Positions 1-9,286 of a DNA stretch of 32,888 nucleotides are shown here, one piece after another; position 1 is the stretch's first letter, and each line of letters begins with the position of its first letter. The position numbers and the translations under genes were made by a program. Origin of the DNA: Pseudomonas sp. GM49 (GTDB taxonomy: Bacteria; Pseudomonadota; Gammaproteobacteria; Pseudomonadales; Pseudomonadaceae). The notes below the pieces were generated by a model. That model saw nothing but the letters and a program-made list of their open reading frames with translations. It was not told the DNA's origin and did no database searches. The DNA lies in contig NZ_AKJL01000081.1 in NCBI RefSeq assembly GCF_000282355.1, forward strand, positions 1 through 32,888, in the 5' to 3' direction.

Positions 1-577
1 GGCGGGTCACGGTGCGTGAGAAGCCGTAGTCGCGGCGCAGCGTGGAACGCACTTTCGACGCCAACGGATCGTTGAACGTTCGATTCAGATCGCAAACCTG
101 GATCAACGTCGGGTCAATCTGCCCGCCCGCGCCACCAGTGGTGATGATCTGGATCTTGCGGCGCTTGCACCAGGCGATCAGCGCAGCCTTGGCGTTGACG
201 CTGTCGATGCAGTCGATCACGCAGTCGATGTTCGGAGTGATGTACTCGGCCATGGTGTCGCGGGTGACGAAGTCAGGTACCGCGTGCACCGTGCAATCGG
301 GATTGATCCCGCGCAGACGCTCGGCCATCACCTCGACCTTGGGCTTGCCCACAGTGCTGTCCAGCGCGTGCAACTGACGGTTGGCGTTGCTGACGCAGAC
401 GTCATCGAGATCGAATAGCGAAATCTCGCCCACCCCGCAACGGGCCATGGCTTCCGCCGCCCAGGAGCCGACACCACCGACGCCGACGATCGCCACATGG
501 GCCGCTTTCAGGCGCTCAAGGCCTTCGATGCCATACAAACGGGCGATGCCAGCAAACCGCGGATCTTCTGTACTCAT
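1..577 (-). CDS. tcdA: tRNA threonylcarbamoyladenosine dehydratase TcdA (partial, 3' end beyond window)
   Basis: ATP-dependent cyclisation of t6A37 to ct6A37 in ANN-decoding tRNAs; a cytoplasmic E1-like (ThiF/MoeB/HesA superfamily) enzyme. The protein begins MSTEDPRFAGIARLYG. The Rossmann nucleotide-binding signature VAIVGVGGVGSWAAEAMARC follows, then FDLDDVCVSNANRQLHA and the later VIDCIDSVNAKAALI stretch, all typical of the family. About 192 residues of an expected ~270 are present and the C-terminus runs off the left edge. I chose the ATG at 577 over the in-frame ATG at 583 because GGGG lies 8 nt before 577 but only 2 nt before 583. tsaB at 20827-21501 acts one step earlier in the same modification pathway. 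Identity is confident from the motifs. Confidence 0.93.
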   Translation of the reverse strand, partial: MSTEDPRFAGIARLYGIEGLERLKAAHVAIVGVGGVGSWAAEAMARCGVGEISLFDLDDVCVSNANRQLHALDSTVGKPKVEVMAERLRGINPDCTVHAVPDFVTRDTMAEYITPNIDCVIDCIDSVNAKAALIAWCKRRKIQIITTGGAGGQIDPTLIQVCDLNRTFNDPLASKVRSTLRRDYGFSRTVTR

Positions 578-603
578 GACCATTACCCCAAAAACCGGCG
601 CGC

Positions 604-609
604 ATTATA
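604..609 (-). promoter_or_regulatory. Candidate -10 box for tcdA
   Basis: A perfect TATAAT hexamer on the minus strand lies 26 nt upstream of the tcdA start codon. The hexamer at 17-bp spacing upstream (TAAATC) is a poor -35 match, so this is suggestive only. Confidence 0.35.
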
Positions 610-795
610 GGGCTTCGCAGCAACAAGATTTAAGTTTCAAGCGACAAGTGTAAGAACTTATGTGAAAGCCAATTGCCCAACGTCAGGCATTTCCCTGTCC
701 GATGTACGTTCAGTGAGCTGCCGGTGTAGGATGCGCGCCCCTTGGCGGCAGCCAACCGTTCCTTCGTTCCACAGCCTTTGGAACCTGAAATAACC

Positions 796-3387
796 ATGTC
801 ATCGCGTAAATTTGGACTCAACCTGGTCGTGGTGCTCGCCATCGCAGCCTTGTTTACCGGCTTCTGGGCGCTGATCAATCGCCCGGTCACCGCCCCCAAC
901 TGGCCGGAGCAGATCTCCGGTTTCTCCTACTCACCGTTCCAGCAAGGACAATTCCCACAGAAGGATCAGTATCCGTCCGATGATGAGATGCGCCGTGACC
1001 TGGAGATCATGAGCAAGCTGACGGATAACATCCGCATCTACTCGGTCGATGGCTCCCTGCAAGACATCCCGAAACTGGCGGAAGAATTCGGTTTGCGGGT
1101 GACGCTGGGGATCTGGATCAGCCCGGACCAGGAACGCAACGAACGGGAAATTACCCGCGCCATCGAAATCGCCAACTCCTCACGCAGCGTGGTTCGTGTG
1201 GTGGTGGGCAACGAAGCGATCTTCCGCAAGGAAATCACCGCCGCCGAACTGAGCGTCATGCTCGACCGAGTCCGCGCTGCCGTGAAGGTACCGGTGACCA
1301 CGTCCGAACAGTGGCACGTGTGGGAAGAACACCCGGAACTGGCCAAGCACGTCGACCTGATCGCCGCGCACATCCTGCCTTACTGGGAGTTCATTCCGGT
1401 GGACAAGGCCCAGCAGTTCGTTCTGGATCGCGCCCGCGACCTGAAAAAGATGTTCCCGAAAAAGCCGCTGCTGCTGTCCGAAGTGGGCTGGCCGAGCAAC
1501 GGCCGCATGCGCGGTGGCGCCGATGCCTCACCGGCAGACCAGGCGATCTACCTGCGCACCCTGGTCAACAAGCTCAACCGCCAGGGCTTCAACTACTTCG
1601 TGATCGAAGCGTTTGACCAGCCGTGGAAAGCCAGCGACGAAGGCTCCGTCGGCGCCTACTGGGGCGTGTTCAACGCCGCGCGCCAGCAGAAGTTCAACTT
1701 CGAAGGCCCGGTGGTGGCAATTCCGCAGTGGCGCGTATTGGCCATTGGTTCGGTGGTGTTGGCGCTGTTGTCGCTGACCCTGCTGATGATCGACGGCTCG
1801 GCCCTGCGCCAGCGCGGCCGTACCTTCCTGACCTTCATTGCGTTCCTCTGTGGTTCGGTGCTGGTGTGGATCGGTTACGACTACAGCCAGCAATACAGTA
1901 CCTGGTTCAGCCTGACGGTGGGTTTCTTGCTCGCCCTCGGTGCGCTCGGGGTGTTTATCGTATTGCTGACCGAAGCCCATGAACTGGCCGAAGCGGTGTG
2001 GGTGCACAAGCGCCGGCGCGAGTTTTTGCCGGTGGAAGGCGATTCCAGCTACCGCCCGAAAGTGTCGATTCACGTGCCCTGCTACAACGAGCCGCCGGAG
2101 ATGGTCAAACAGACCCTCAACGCCCTGGCCAACCTCGACTATCCGGATTTCGAAGTCCTGATCATCGACAACAACACCAAGGATCCGGCGGTCTGGGAGC
2201 CGGTGCGCGACTACTGCGCAACCCTCGGCCCACGCTTCAAGTTCTTCCACGTTGCACCGCTCGCTGGTTTCAAGGGCGGCGCGCTGAACTACCTGATTCC
2301 GCATACTGCCAAGGACGCCGAAGTCATTGCCGTGATCGACTCGGACTACTGCGTCGACCGGAACTGGCTCAAGCACATGGTGCCGCACTTCGCCGACCCG
2401 AAAATCGCCGTGGTGCAATCGCCGCAGGATTACCGCGACCAGAACGAAAGCACCTTCAAGAAGCTCTGCTACGCGGAATACAAAGGTTTCTTCCACATTG
2501 GCATGGTTACCCGCAACGATCGTGACGCGATCATCCAGCATGGCACCATGACCATGACCCGTCGCTCGGTGCTCGAAGAACTGGGCTGGGCCGACTGGTG
2601 CATCTGCGAAGACGCCGAGCTGGGCCTGCGCGTATTCGAGAAAGGCCTGTCGGCGGCGTACTACCACACCAGCTACGGCAAAGGCCTGATGCCCGACACC
2701 TTCATCGACTTCAAGAAACAGCGTTTCCGCTGGGCCTACGGAGCGATTCAGATCATCAAGCGCCACACCGCCAGCCTGCTGCGCGGCAAGGACACTGAAC
2801 TGACCCGTGGCCAGCGTTATCACTTCCTCGCGGGCTGGTTGCCGTGGGTGGCGGACGGCATGAACATCTTCTTCACCGTCGGTGCGCTGTTGTGGTCGGC
2901 GGCAATGATCATCGTGCCGCAACGGGTCGATCCACCACTGCTGATTTTCGCGATCCCGCCGCTGGCGCTGTTCGTGTTCAAGGTTGCCAAGATCATTTTC
3001 CTCTACCGTCGTGCGGTCGGGGTCAATCTGAAGGATGCCTTCTGCGCGGCGCTGGCCGGGCTGGCGTTGTCCCACACCATCGCAAAAGCGGTGCTGTACG
3101 GTTTCTTCACCAGCAGCATTCCGTTCTTCCGTACGCCGAAAAACGCCGACAACCATGGCTTCTGGGTAGCGATTTCGGAAGCCCGGGAGGAGATGTTCAT
3201 CATGCTGCTGTTGTGGAGCGCGGCGCTGGGGATTTATCTGGTCAACGGCATGCCGAGCAACGACATGCGCTTCTGGGTCACCATGTTGCTGGTGCAGTCG
3301 CTGCCGTATCTGGCGGCGCTGATCATGGCGTTCCTGTCGTCGCTGCCGAAACCGGCCGCCGAGCCTGAAACGGCACCAGCGGTCTAA
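796..3387 (+). CDS. ndvB: NdvB-type GH17-GT2 cyclic/periplasmic beta-glucan synthase
   Basis: Inner-membrane synthase of beta-(1,3)-glucans (863 aa). An N-terminal membrane anchor (residues ~8-27) precedes a periplasmic GH17-like beta-glucanosyltransferase domain (~38-305), with acid/base Glu in VVGNEA (E140) and nucleophile Glu in LLLSEVGWPSNG (E228/229). Membrane helices follow at ~313-332, 344-361 and 372-391. A cytoplasmic GT2 domain (~420-660) carries DSD (515-517), CED (~604-606) and the processive-synthase QRFRW (642-646). C-terminal helices follow. Known of the family: P. aeruginosa NdvB has this two-domain form and is linked to biofilm-specific antibiotic tolerance. An in-frame TTG at 742 would add 18 residues, but ATG 796 starts directly before the basic/hydrophobic anchor and is preferred. 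A terminator follows. Alternative: a related opgH-like glucan synthase, but OpgH lacks GH17. Confidence 0.88.
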   Translation: MSSRKFGLNLVVVLAIAALFTGFWALINRPVTAPNWPEQISGFSYSPFQQGQFPQKDQYPSDDEMRRDLEIMSKLTDNIRIYSVDGSLQDIPKLAEEFGLRVTLGIWISPDQERNEREITRAIEIANSSRSVVRVVVGNEAIFRKEITAAELSVMLDRVRAAVKVPVTTSEQWHVWEEHPELAKHVDLIAAHILPYWEFIPVDKAQQFVLDRARDLKKMFPKKPLLLSEVGWPSNGRMRGGADASPADQAIYLRTLVNKLNRQGFNYFVIEAFDQPWKASDEGSVGAYWGVFNAARQQKFNFEGPVVAIPQWRVLAIGSVVLALLSLTLLMIDGSALRQRGRTFLTFIAFLCGSVLVWIGYDYSQQYSTWFSLTVGFLLALGALGVFIVLLTEAHELAEAVWVHKRRREFLPVEGDSSYRPKVSIHVPCYNEPPEMVKQTLNALANLDYPDFEVLIIDNNTKDPAVWEPVRDYCATLGPRFKFFHVAPLAGFKGGALNYLIPHTAKDAEVIAVIDSDYCVDRNWLKHMVPHFADPKIAVVQSPQDYRDQNESTFKKLCYAEYKGFFHIGMVTRNDRDAIIQHGTMTMTRRSVLEELGWADWCICEDAELGLRVFEKGLSAAYYHTSYGKGLMPDTFIDFKKQRFRWAYGAIQIIKRHTASLLRGKDTELTRGQRYHFLAGWLPWVADGMNIFFTVGALLWSAAMIIVPQRVDPPLLIFAIPPLALFVFKVAKIIFLYRRAVGVNLKDAFCAALAGLALSHTIAKAVLYGFFTSSIPFFRTPKNADNHGFWVAISEAREEMFIMLLLWSAALGIYLVNGMPSNDMRFWVTMLLVQSLPYLAALIMAFLSSLPKPAAEPETAPAV

Positions 3388-3404
3388 ATCTCTGCGGATG
3401 CACT

Positions 3405-3434
3405 AAACGGCGGCCTATGGTCGCCGTTTTGCTT
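3405..3434 (+). terminator. Rho-independent terminator after ndvB
   Basis: AAACGGCGGCC (3405-3415) pairs with GGTCGCCGTTT (3419-3429) across a TAT loop with one G-T pair, and is followed by a TTGCTTT tract. It lies 18 nt after the ndvB stop codon. Confidence 0.8.
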
Positions 3435-3484
3435 TAAGATAACCGCCATTTTGCGGGGCTTGGCTCAAGGGCCGACCCCAATAC

Positions 3485-3586
3485 CTGTAGGAGCGAGCTT
3501 GCTCGCGAGAAACGCAAGGACAACGCGGTCACACAGATCGCACGCATTATCGTTAACGTCCATCGCGAGCAAGCTCGCTCCTACAC
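3485..3586. repeat. REPIN (inverted REP pair) between ndvB and dapE
   Basis: Two copies of the REP palindrome face each other, TAGGAGCGAGCTTGCTCGCG at 3488-3507 and its inverse at 3564-3583, separated by ~55 bp. Together they can form one large hairpin. The dapE frame stays open through this repeat, which creates a false upstream extension of dapE. Confidence 0.85.
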
Positions 3587-3609
3587 ATTTACAGATTCCG
3601 GAGTTTTCC

Positions 3610-4761
3610 ATGACGGCCCATGCCGACCTTTCGCCGACCCTCCAACTCGCCATCGACCTGATCCGCCGTCCGTCCGTGACGCCGATCGACGCCGATTGCC
3701 AGAAGCAGATGATGCAGCGCCTGGGCGATGCCGGTTTCACCCTGGAACCGATGCGCATCGAAGATGTGGATAACTTCTGGGCCACCCACGGCCAGGACGA
3801 CGGTCCGGTGCTGTGCTTTGCCGGTCACACCGACGTGGTCCCGACCGGCCCGGTGACGGCCTGGCAGATCGAGCCGTTCAACGCGCTGATCGACGAACAC
3901 GGCATGCTCTGCGGCCGTGGCGCCGCCGACATGAAAGGCAGTCTCGCCGCCATGACCGTCGCGTCCGAGCGTTTCGTCGCCGACTACCCGAATCACAAAG
4001 GCAAAGTCGCCTTCCTGATCACCAGCGATGAAGAAGGCCCGGCGCACCACGGCACCAAGGCGGTGGTCGAACGCCTGGCCGCGCGCAAGGAGCGTCTGGA
4101 CTGGTGCATCGTCGGCGAACCATCGAGCACCACCCTGGTCGGTGACGTGGTCAAGAACGGCCGTCGCGGCTCCCTCGGCGCCAAGCTGACCGTGCGCGGT
4201 GTGCAAGGTCACGTGGCTTACCCGCACCTGGCGAAGAACCCGATCCACCTCGCCGCTCCAGCCCTGGCGGAACTTGCCGCCGAGCACTGGGACCACGGCA
4301 ACGATTTCTTCCCGCCGACCAGCTTCCAGATCTCCAACGTCAACTCCGGCACCGGTGCGACCAACGTGATCCCGGGTGACCTGGTGGCGGTGTTCAACTT
4401 CCGCTTCTCGACTGAATCCACCGTCGAAGGCCTGCAAAAGCGCGTCGCCGACATCCTCGACAAGCATGGCCTGGACTGGCACGTCGACTGGGCTTTGTCC
4501 GGTCTGCCGTTCCTCACTGAGCCCGGCGCGCTGCTGGACGCGGTGTCGTCGAGCATCAAGGACATCACCGGTCGCGACACCAAGGCGTCCACCAGCGGCG
4601 GCACCTCCGACGGGCGCTTCATCGCGACCATGGGCACGCAAGTGGTTGAGCTGGGCCCGGTCAACGCGACCATCCACCAGGTCAACGAGCGCGTGCTGGC
4701 AGCGGATCTCGACGTGCTGACCGAAATCTACTACCAGACTCTGATCAAGTTGCTCGCCTGA
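3610..4761 (+). CDS. dapE: Succinyl-diaminopimelate desuccinylase
   Basis: Di-zinc M20 hydrolase that converts N-succinyl-LL-2,6-diaminopimelate to LL-DAP and succinate in the lysine/peptidoglycan pathway; cytoplasmic. 383 aa, the usual size. Metal ligands and catalytic residues are visible: H73 and D75 in [14 protein letters not shown]107 in [11 protein letters not shown]141-E142 in [12 protein letters not shown]170 in VGEPSS, and H356 in IHQVNERV. The substrate-binding [10 protein letters not shown] motif is at ~328-337. The frame is open from 3451, but those extra 53 codons translate a REPIN. The ATG at 3610 has CCGGAG 6 nt upstream and starts the family-like [18 protein letters not shown]. 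The stop codon overlaps the rlmA start by 1 nt (TGATG), which implies translational coupling. Confidence 0.97.
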   Translation: MTAHADLSPTLQLAIDLIRRPSVTPIDADCQKQMMQRLGDAGFTLEPMRIEDVDNFWATHGQDDGPVLCFAGHTDVVPTGPVTAWQIEPFNALIDEHGMLCGRGAADMKGSLAAMTVASERFVADYPNHKGKVAFLITSDEEGPAHHGTKAVVERLAARKERLDWCIVGEPSSTTLVGDVVKNGRRGSLGAKLTVRGVQGHVAYPHLAKNPIHLAAPALAELAAEHWDHGNDFFPPTSFQISNVNSGTGATNVIPGDLVAVFNFRFSTESTVEGLQKRVADILDKHGLDWHVDWALSGLPFLTEPGALLDAVSSSIKDITGRDTKASTSGGTSDGRFIATMGTQVVELGPVNATIHQVNERVLAADLDVLTEIYYQTLIKLLA

Positions 4762-5570
4762 TGCTTGCCTGCCCTATCTGCAGCGAACCGCTCAATGCGG
4801 TGGACAACGGCGTGGTCTGCCCTGCCGGGCATCGTTTCGACCGTGCGCGCCAGGGTTACCTGAACTTGCTGCCGGTTCAGCACAAGAACAGCCGCGACCC
4901 TGGGGATAACCAGGCAATGGTCGAAGCCCGCCGCGACTTCCTGAATGCCGGGCATTACGCCCCGGTGGCCAGGCGTCTGGCGGAGCTGGCAGCCAGCTAT
5001 GCACCACAGCGCTGGCTGGACATCGGTTGTGGCGAGGGCTACTACACCGCGCAAATCGCCGAGGCGCTGCCGGATGCCGAAGGTTATGCCCTGGACATCT
5101 CCCGCGAAGCGGTCAAACGCGCCTGCAAACGCAACCCGCAGCTCACCTGGTTGATCGCCAGCATGGCGCGGGTGCCGTTGGCTTCCGGCAGTTGCCAGTT
5201 CCTCGCCAGCGTCTTCAGCCCGCTGGACTGGGAAGAAGCCAAACGTCTGCTCAGCGTCGGCGGCGGCCTGATGAAAGTCGGGCCGACCAGCGGCCACCTG
5301 ATGGAACTGCGCGAGCGGCTGTACGATGAAGTCCGCGAGTACATCGACGACAAGCACCTGGACCTGGTGCCGGAAGGCATGGCGCTGGCGCACAGTGAAA
5401 CCCTGGAATTCAAGCTGGCGCTCGACAGTGGTCAGGATCGTGCCAATCTGCTGGCCATGACGCCCCACGGCTGGCGCGCCAGTGCCGAGCGCCGGGCAGC
5501 GGTCATCGAGCAAGCCGAGCCGTTCGAGGTCACCGTGTCGATGCGCTACGATTATTTCGTTCTTCAATAA
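4761..5570 (+). CDS. rlmA: 23S rRNA (guanine(745)-N1)-methyltransferase RlmA
   Basis: SAM-dependent methyltransferase that modifies G745 in helix 35 of 23S rRNA. 269 aa. The N-terminal zinc-binding module is visible as C4-x2-C7, C20 and H24 (LACPIC...VCPAGHRF). The family motif RDPGDN at ~45-50 follows, then FLNAGHYAP (60-68), and the SAM-binding LDIGCGEGYYT at 86-96. The ATG shares its A with the dapE stop codon, so the two are likely co-translated. The same gene follows dapE in P. aeruginosa. The zinc module plus methyltransferase architecture makes other assignments unlikely. Confidence 0.93.
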   Translation: MLACPICSEPLNAVDNGVVCPAGHRFDRARQGYLNLLPVQHKNSRDPGDNQAMVEARRDFLNAGHYAPVARRLAELAASYAPQRWLDIGCGEGYYTAQIAEALPDAEGYALDISREAVKRACKRNPQLTWLIASMARVPLASGSCQFLASVFSPLDWEEAKRLLSVGGGLMKVGPTSGHLMELRERLYDEVREYIDDKHLDLVPEGMALAHSETLEFKLALDSGQDRANLLAMTPHGWRASAERRAAVIEQAEPFEVTVSMRYDYFVLQ

Positions 5571-5654
5571 CTTCAAACATTTTTGGTCTTGGGCAACGGC
5601 TCAAGGCCGGCTAAATCCGCGAATGGATTTTTCAGACACGCAGTGAGGACATCC

Positions 5655-6032
5655 ATGCGCCAACCCGATATCGAGATTTACCTGAAAGACGCCGACGTCG
5701 ATCACAAAGCCATTGCCGCCTGGCTTGGCGCGGCACTTGGCCCGTGTTCGGATTGGGTCCAGAAGGGCCAGACCTACAAGTGCAAGGCCGGCAACGTGCC
5801 AGTGACCTGGCTGCCAAAAGCGGTCGGCAAGTGGAACAGCCTGTACCTGGAAAGCGACCAGACACCATGGGACGACGACATCGCCTGCGCCCGCGCCGCG
5901 TTTGCCGCGCTGAACGTCGAAGTGCGTTGCGCGCCGGGAACCTGGGTCGAGGAAGAAGGTGAAGAGACGGCGGACCGCTGGATTCGCATCAGCGCCGATG
6001 GTGAAGAAGAGATCACCTGGAAAACGGCTTAA
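5655..6032 (+). CDS. Conserved hypothetical protein (PA1160-type)
   Basis: 125 aa, soluble, no signal peptide, no membrane segment. It begins MRQPDIEIYLKDADVDHKAI and carries a Trp- and Cys-containing core (GPCSDWVQKGQTYKCKAG, VTWLPKAVGKWNSLYLES). It ends in an acidic stretch, WVEEEGEETADRWIRIS. Good start: GAGGA (5645-5649) sits 5 nt before the ATG. The open frame continues upstream to 5583 without a better start. It lies 84 nt after rlmA, same strand, and in P. aeruginosa an equivalent gene lies between rlmA and csp. I do not recognise a functional domain and assign no function. Confidence 0.75.
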   Translation: MRQPDIEIYLKDADVDHKAIAAWLGAALGPCSDWVQKGQTYKCKAGNVPVTWLPKAVGKWNSLYLESDQTPWDDDIACARAAFAALNVEVRCAPGTWVEEEGEETADRWIRISADGEEEITWKTA

Positions 6033-6048
6033 GGCCTGAACACCGCCC

Positions 6049-6150
6049 CTGTAGGAGCGAGCTTGCTCGCGATGGTCTTCAACGATAACGCGCCAATTCC
6101 GGGAACGCGCGGCGTCCTTGAATTCTTCGCGAGCAAGCTCGCTCCTACAG
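6049..6150. repeat. REPIN between the hypothetical gene and csp
   Basis: TAGGAGCGAGCTTGCTCGCG at 6052-6071 and its inverse at 6128-6147 form an inverted pair in the spacer between convergent genes. It may also act as a bidirectional transcription barrier. Confidence 0.85.
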
Positions 6151-6178
6151 TGGTTTTTGAGTGAACTGAAGATCCGGT

Positions 6179-6388
6179 TTACAGCCCCACCACATCCTCA
6201 GCCTGCAACCCCTTCTGCCCTTCGACCACCGCATATTCAACCTGCTGGCCTTCGGTCAGCGAACGGTGCCCTTCGCCGCGAATCGCGCGGTAATGCACGA
6301 ACACGTCCACCCCGTCCTCGCGCTGAATGAAGCCGTAGCCCTTGGCGTCGTTGAACCACTTCACATTGCCGGATTCGCGTGTTGCCAT
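6179..6388 (-). CDS. Cold-shock domain protein (Csp family)
   Basis: 69-aa single cold-shock-domain protein; an OB-fold RNA/ssDNA chaperone in the cytoplasm. RNP1 (KGYGFIQ) and RNP2 (VFVHY) are both present after GNVKWFNDA. One oddity: RNP2 ends in Tyr (VHYRAI) rather than the more usual VHFSAI, and the C-terminus [16 protein letters not shown] is the usual final strand. The start is set by GGGAG 10 nt before ATG 6388. The open frame extends 30 codons further upstream, but that stretch is the 5' leader. Divergent from plsB. The P. aeruginosa equivalent is in the ndvB-dapE neighbourhood. Which Csp paralogue this is cannot be told here. Confidence 0.9.
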   Translation of the reverse strand: MATRESGNVKWFNDAKGYGFIQREDGVDVFVHYRAIRGEGHRSLTEGQQVEYAVVEGQKGLQAEDVVGL

Positions 6389-6494
6389 TTGTTCATACTC
6401 CCTTTTTATTATTGATCGGGCTTTTCGCAGGAAAGCCTCGGGAACGTCAGCCTGCGCATACCGGTCCCATGAGGGCAACGGCGACAGAGCGCCG

Positions 6495-6522
6495 AGTATA
6501 TGACAGACGTCAAAACTCTCAA
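6495..6522 (-). promoter_or_regulatory. Promoter of the csp gene with ~100-nt leader
   Basis: On the minus strand TTGAGA (6517-6522) and TATACT (6495-6500) are separated by 16 bp. The predicted start near 6488 gives a ~100-nt untranslated leader before the csp ATG. Long leaders that refold with temperature are known for cspA-type genes; whether this one does so is inference. Confidence 0.55.
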
Positions 6523-6583
6523 CAGGAGTTTACTTCCACGCTTTTTTGCCGATTTTCGACGAATCCGGCACACTATCGGCCGC

Positions 6584-6599
6584 CCAAGCAAACGCTTGG
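6584..6599 (+). other. Small hairpin upstream of plsB
   Basis: CCAAGC (6584-6589) and GCTTGG (6594-6599) form a perfect 6-bp stem with an AAAC loop, ending 25 nt before the plsB ATG. The plsB Shine-Dalgarno is weak (AGAAG), so the hairpin could matter for initiation. No clear plsB promoter was identified in 6523-6624. Confidence 0.35.
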
Positions 6600-6624
6600 T
6601 TTCATTCACTCACGCAGAAGCCGT

Positions 6625-9117
6625 ATGACCCGTTCCCCGTTCCGCCGTCTTGTGTTTGGCGCCCTGCGCCGACTGTTGTACCTCTGGGTTCGCTCCGAGA
6701 CGATCAACCAGTCGTCGTTCACCCTTAACCTCGACCGCAGTCGTCCGGTGTTCTACGTCCTGCAAAACCCTTCGCTGACCGATCTCGCCGTGGTCGACAC
6801 CGAGTGCAGCAAGGCCGGCCTGCCACGTCCGGTGCTGCCGGTATCGGTGGGCAACCTGCTGGAACCCGCCGCGTTCTTCTACCTGACACCGGACCCGGAC
6901 TGGCTCGGTCGCCAGGACAAGCGCGGCGCGCCGCCGACACTGACACGCCTGGTCAGCGCCCTGAGCCAGAACGCCGCCGAAGATGCACAGATCATTCCGG
7001 TCAGCGTGTTCTGGGGCCAGTCGCCAGACAGCGAAAACAGCCCATGGAAACTCCTGTTCGCCGACAGCTGGGCCGTTACCGGGCGCCTGCGGCGCTTGCT
7101 GAGCGTCATCGTGCTGGGGCGCAAGACCCGCGTGCAGTTTTCCGCACCGATCCACTTGCGCGAACTGATCGAGCACAACAAGGGTCACGAGCGCACTGTG
7201 CGCATGGCCCAACGCATCCTGCGGGTGCACTTTCGCAACCTGAAGGCCGCGGTGATCGGCCCGGACATTTCCCACCGCCGCAACCTGGTCAAGGGCCTGC
7301 TCAACCAGCCGCAGGTCAAACAAGCGATCCTCGACGAAGCCGAACGCGAGAACATCTCGCCGGAGAAGGCCAAAGCTCAAGCGCTGCGCTACGGCAACGA
7401 AATCGCCTCGGACTACACCTACACTGCGATCCGCTTTATGGAAGTGGTGCTGAGCTGGTTCTGGAACAAGATCTACGACGGGATCAAGGTCAACCACATC
7501 GAGGGCGTGCAGAAGGTCGCCCAGGGTCACGAAGTGATCTACGTGCCGTGCCACCGCAGCCACATCGACTATCTGCTGCTGTCCTATCTGCTGTTCCGCA
7601 ACGGCCTGACCCCGCCGCACATTGCCGCCGGCATCAACCTCAACATGCCGGTGATCGGCGGCCTGCTGCGTCGCGGCGGTGCCTTCTTCATGCGCCGAAC
7701 GTTCAAGGGCAACCCGCTCTACACCTCGGTGTTCAACGAATACCTGCACACCCTGTTCACCAAGGGTTTCCCGGTGGAGTACTTCGTCGAGGGTGGCCGC
7801 TCGCGCACCGGGCGCATGCTGCAACCGAAGACCGGGATGCTGGCGATCACCCTGCGCAGTTTCCTGCGCTCGTCGCGCATGCCCATCGTATTCGTGCCGG
7901 TGTACATCGGCTACGAGCGCGTACTGGAAGGTCGAACCTATCTTGGCGAGTTACGCGGTGCGGCCAAGAAGAAAGAATCGATCTTCGATATCTTCAAAGT
8001 CATCGGCGCACTCAAGCAGCGCTTCGGCCAGGTAGCGGTGAACTTCGGCGAGCCGATCAAACTCGCGGAATTCCTCGACAGCGAACAGCCGGACTGGCGC
8101 CAACAGGAACTCGGCCCGCAGTTCAGACCGGCCTGGCTCAACGAGACCACCAACCGCCTCGGCGAGAAGGTCGCCCGGCATCTGAACGAAGCGGCAGCGA
8201 TCAACCCGGTCAACCTCGTTGCCCTGGCACTGCTGTCCACCAGCCGCCTGGCCCTGGACGACCGCGCCATGGCACGGGTGCTCGATCTGTATCTGGCGCT
8301 GTTGCGCAAGGTGCCGTACTCGCCGCACACCACCCTGCCGGACGGCGATGGCCGGGCGTTGATCAAGCATGTGAAAGACATGGACCTGCTGTCCGAGCAG
8401 AGCGATGCCCTGGGCAAGATCCTCTATCTGGACGAGCAGAACGCTGTCCTGATGACCTATTACCGCAACAACGTGCTGCACATCTTCGCCCTGCCGGCGC
8501 TGCTGGCGAGCTTCTTCCAGAGCGCCTCGCGCATGAGTCGCGAACAGATCCTGCGCTACACCCGTGCGCTGTATCCGTACCTGCAAGCGGAGCTGTTCAT
8601 TCGCTGGTCGCTGGACGAACTGGATGCGGTAATCGATCAATGGCTGGAGGCGTTCGTCGAACAAGGCCTGCTGCGTTTCGAGAACGATGTGTACCTGCGC
8701 CCGGCGCCAAGCTCACGGCATTTCGTGCTGCTGACCCTGCTGTCGAAAAGCATCGCGCAGACCCTGCAGCGCTTCTACATGACCGTGTCCCTGCTGCTCA
8801 ACAGCGGCCAGAACAGCATCAGCGCCGAAGAACTGGAAGACCTGTGCACGGTCATGGCCCAGCGCCTGTCGATCCTGCATGGCCTGAACGCCCCGGAGTT
8901 CTTCGACAAGAGCCTGTTCCGCCACTTCATCCAGACCATGCTCGACCTCGACGTGCTCAAGCGCGATGAAGCGGGCAAGCTGAGCTATCACGAGTTGCTC
9001 GGTGAACTGGCCGAAGGCGCGGCCAAACGAGTGCTGCCCGCGGAGATTCGTTTGTCGATCCGGCAGGTGGCGTTGCATCGTAGTGAAGATGCGGCGGAGC
9101 TGGTCACGCCGCTCTGA
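6625..9117 (+). CDS. plsB: Glycerol-3-phosphate 1-O-acyltransferase PlsB
   Basis: Inner-membrane enzyme that acylates sn-glycerol-3-phosphate at C1 using acyl-ACP/acyl-CoA, the first committed step of phospholipid synthesis. 830 aa, the family's usual length. All four acyltransferase blocks are visible: block [12 protein letters not shown] with H310 and D315, block [15 protein letters not shown] (351-363), block [15 protein letters not shown] (386-397), and block [19 protein letters not shown] (423-439). The ATG at 6625 begins [20 protein letters not shown]. The open frame continues upstream to 6379 through the divergent csp promoter region, so that extension is not coding. In P. aeruginosa plsB sits next to mexJK, as here (with a few genes between). 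Confidence 0.96.
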   Translation: MTRSPFRRLVFGALRRLLYLWVRSETINQSSFTLNLDRSRPVFYVLQNPSLTDLAVVDTECSKAGLPRPVLPVSVGNLLEPAAFFYLTPDPDWLGRQDKRGAPPTLTRLVSALSQNAAEDAQIIPVSVFWGQSPDSENSPWKLLFADSWAVTGRLRRLLSVIVLGRKTRVQFSAPIHLRELIEHNKGHERTVRMAQRILRVHFRNLKAAVIGPDISHRRNLVKGLLNQPQVKQAILDEAERENISPEKAKAQALRYGNEIASDYTYTAIRFMEVVLSWFWNKIYDGIKVNHIEGVQKVAQGHEVIYVPCHRSHIDYLLLSYLLFRNGLTPPHIAAGINLNMPVIGGLLRRGGAFFMRRTFKGNPLYTSVFNEYLHTLFTKGFPVEYFVEGGRSRTGRMLQPKTGMLAITLRSFLRSSRMPIVFVPVYIGYERVLEGRTYLGELRGAAKKKESIFDIFKVIGALKQRFGQVAVNFGEPIKLAEFLDSEQPDWRQQELGPQFRPAWLNETTNRLGEKVARHLNEAAAINPVNLVALALLSTSRLALDDRAMARVLDLYLALLRKVPYSPHTTLPDGDGRALIKHVKDMDLLSEQSDALGKILYLDEQNAVLMTYYRNNVLHIFALPALLASFFQSASRMSREQILRYTRALYPYLQAELFIRWSLDELDAVIDQWLEAFVEQGLLRFENDVYLRPAPSSRHFVLLTLLSKSIAQTLQRFYMTVSLLLNSGQNSISAEELEDLCTVMAQRLSILHGLNAPEFFDKSLFRHFIQTMLDLDVLKRDEAGKLSYHELLGELAEGAAKRVLPAEIRLSIRQVALHRSEDAAELVTPL

Positions 9118-9286
9118 CACACTCACATCTCTGCGTGGAAGTTTCATGGCTGAAGCAAGGACGCTTCTGACTCATGCCACTTCCTTTTCGCCCCTGTTCG
9201 CAGGCATTCCCCTACATAGCAATCGCTGCCTTGACCCTATGCTGGGCGCTCGTCACTACCGACGATCAATCGATAAGGAAATCAAT

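Noticed and set aside
1528..3156. 542-codon open frame antisense to ndvB
   Set aside because: Its composition (His-, Gln- and Arg-rich) and lack of domains are typical of the antisense frame of a GC-rich gene; ndvB on the other strand has complete catalytic motifs.
3451..3609. N-terminal extension of dapE by 53 codons
   Set aside because: The extension translates a REPIN (VGASLLAR, then SKLAPT) and the ribosome site is at 3598-3603, before ATG 3610.
6804..8969. 721-codon frame inside plsB in a second plus frame
   Set aside because: It overlaps the plsB reading frame, which has all four acyltransferase blocks. The product is Arg/Pro/Gln-rich with no motif.
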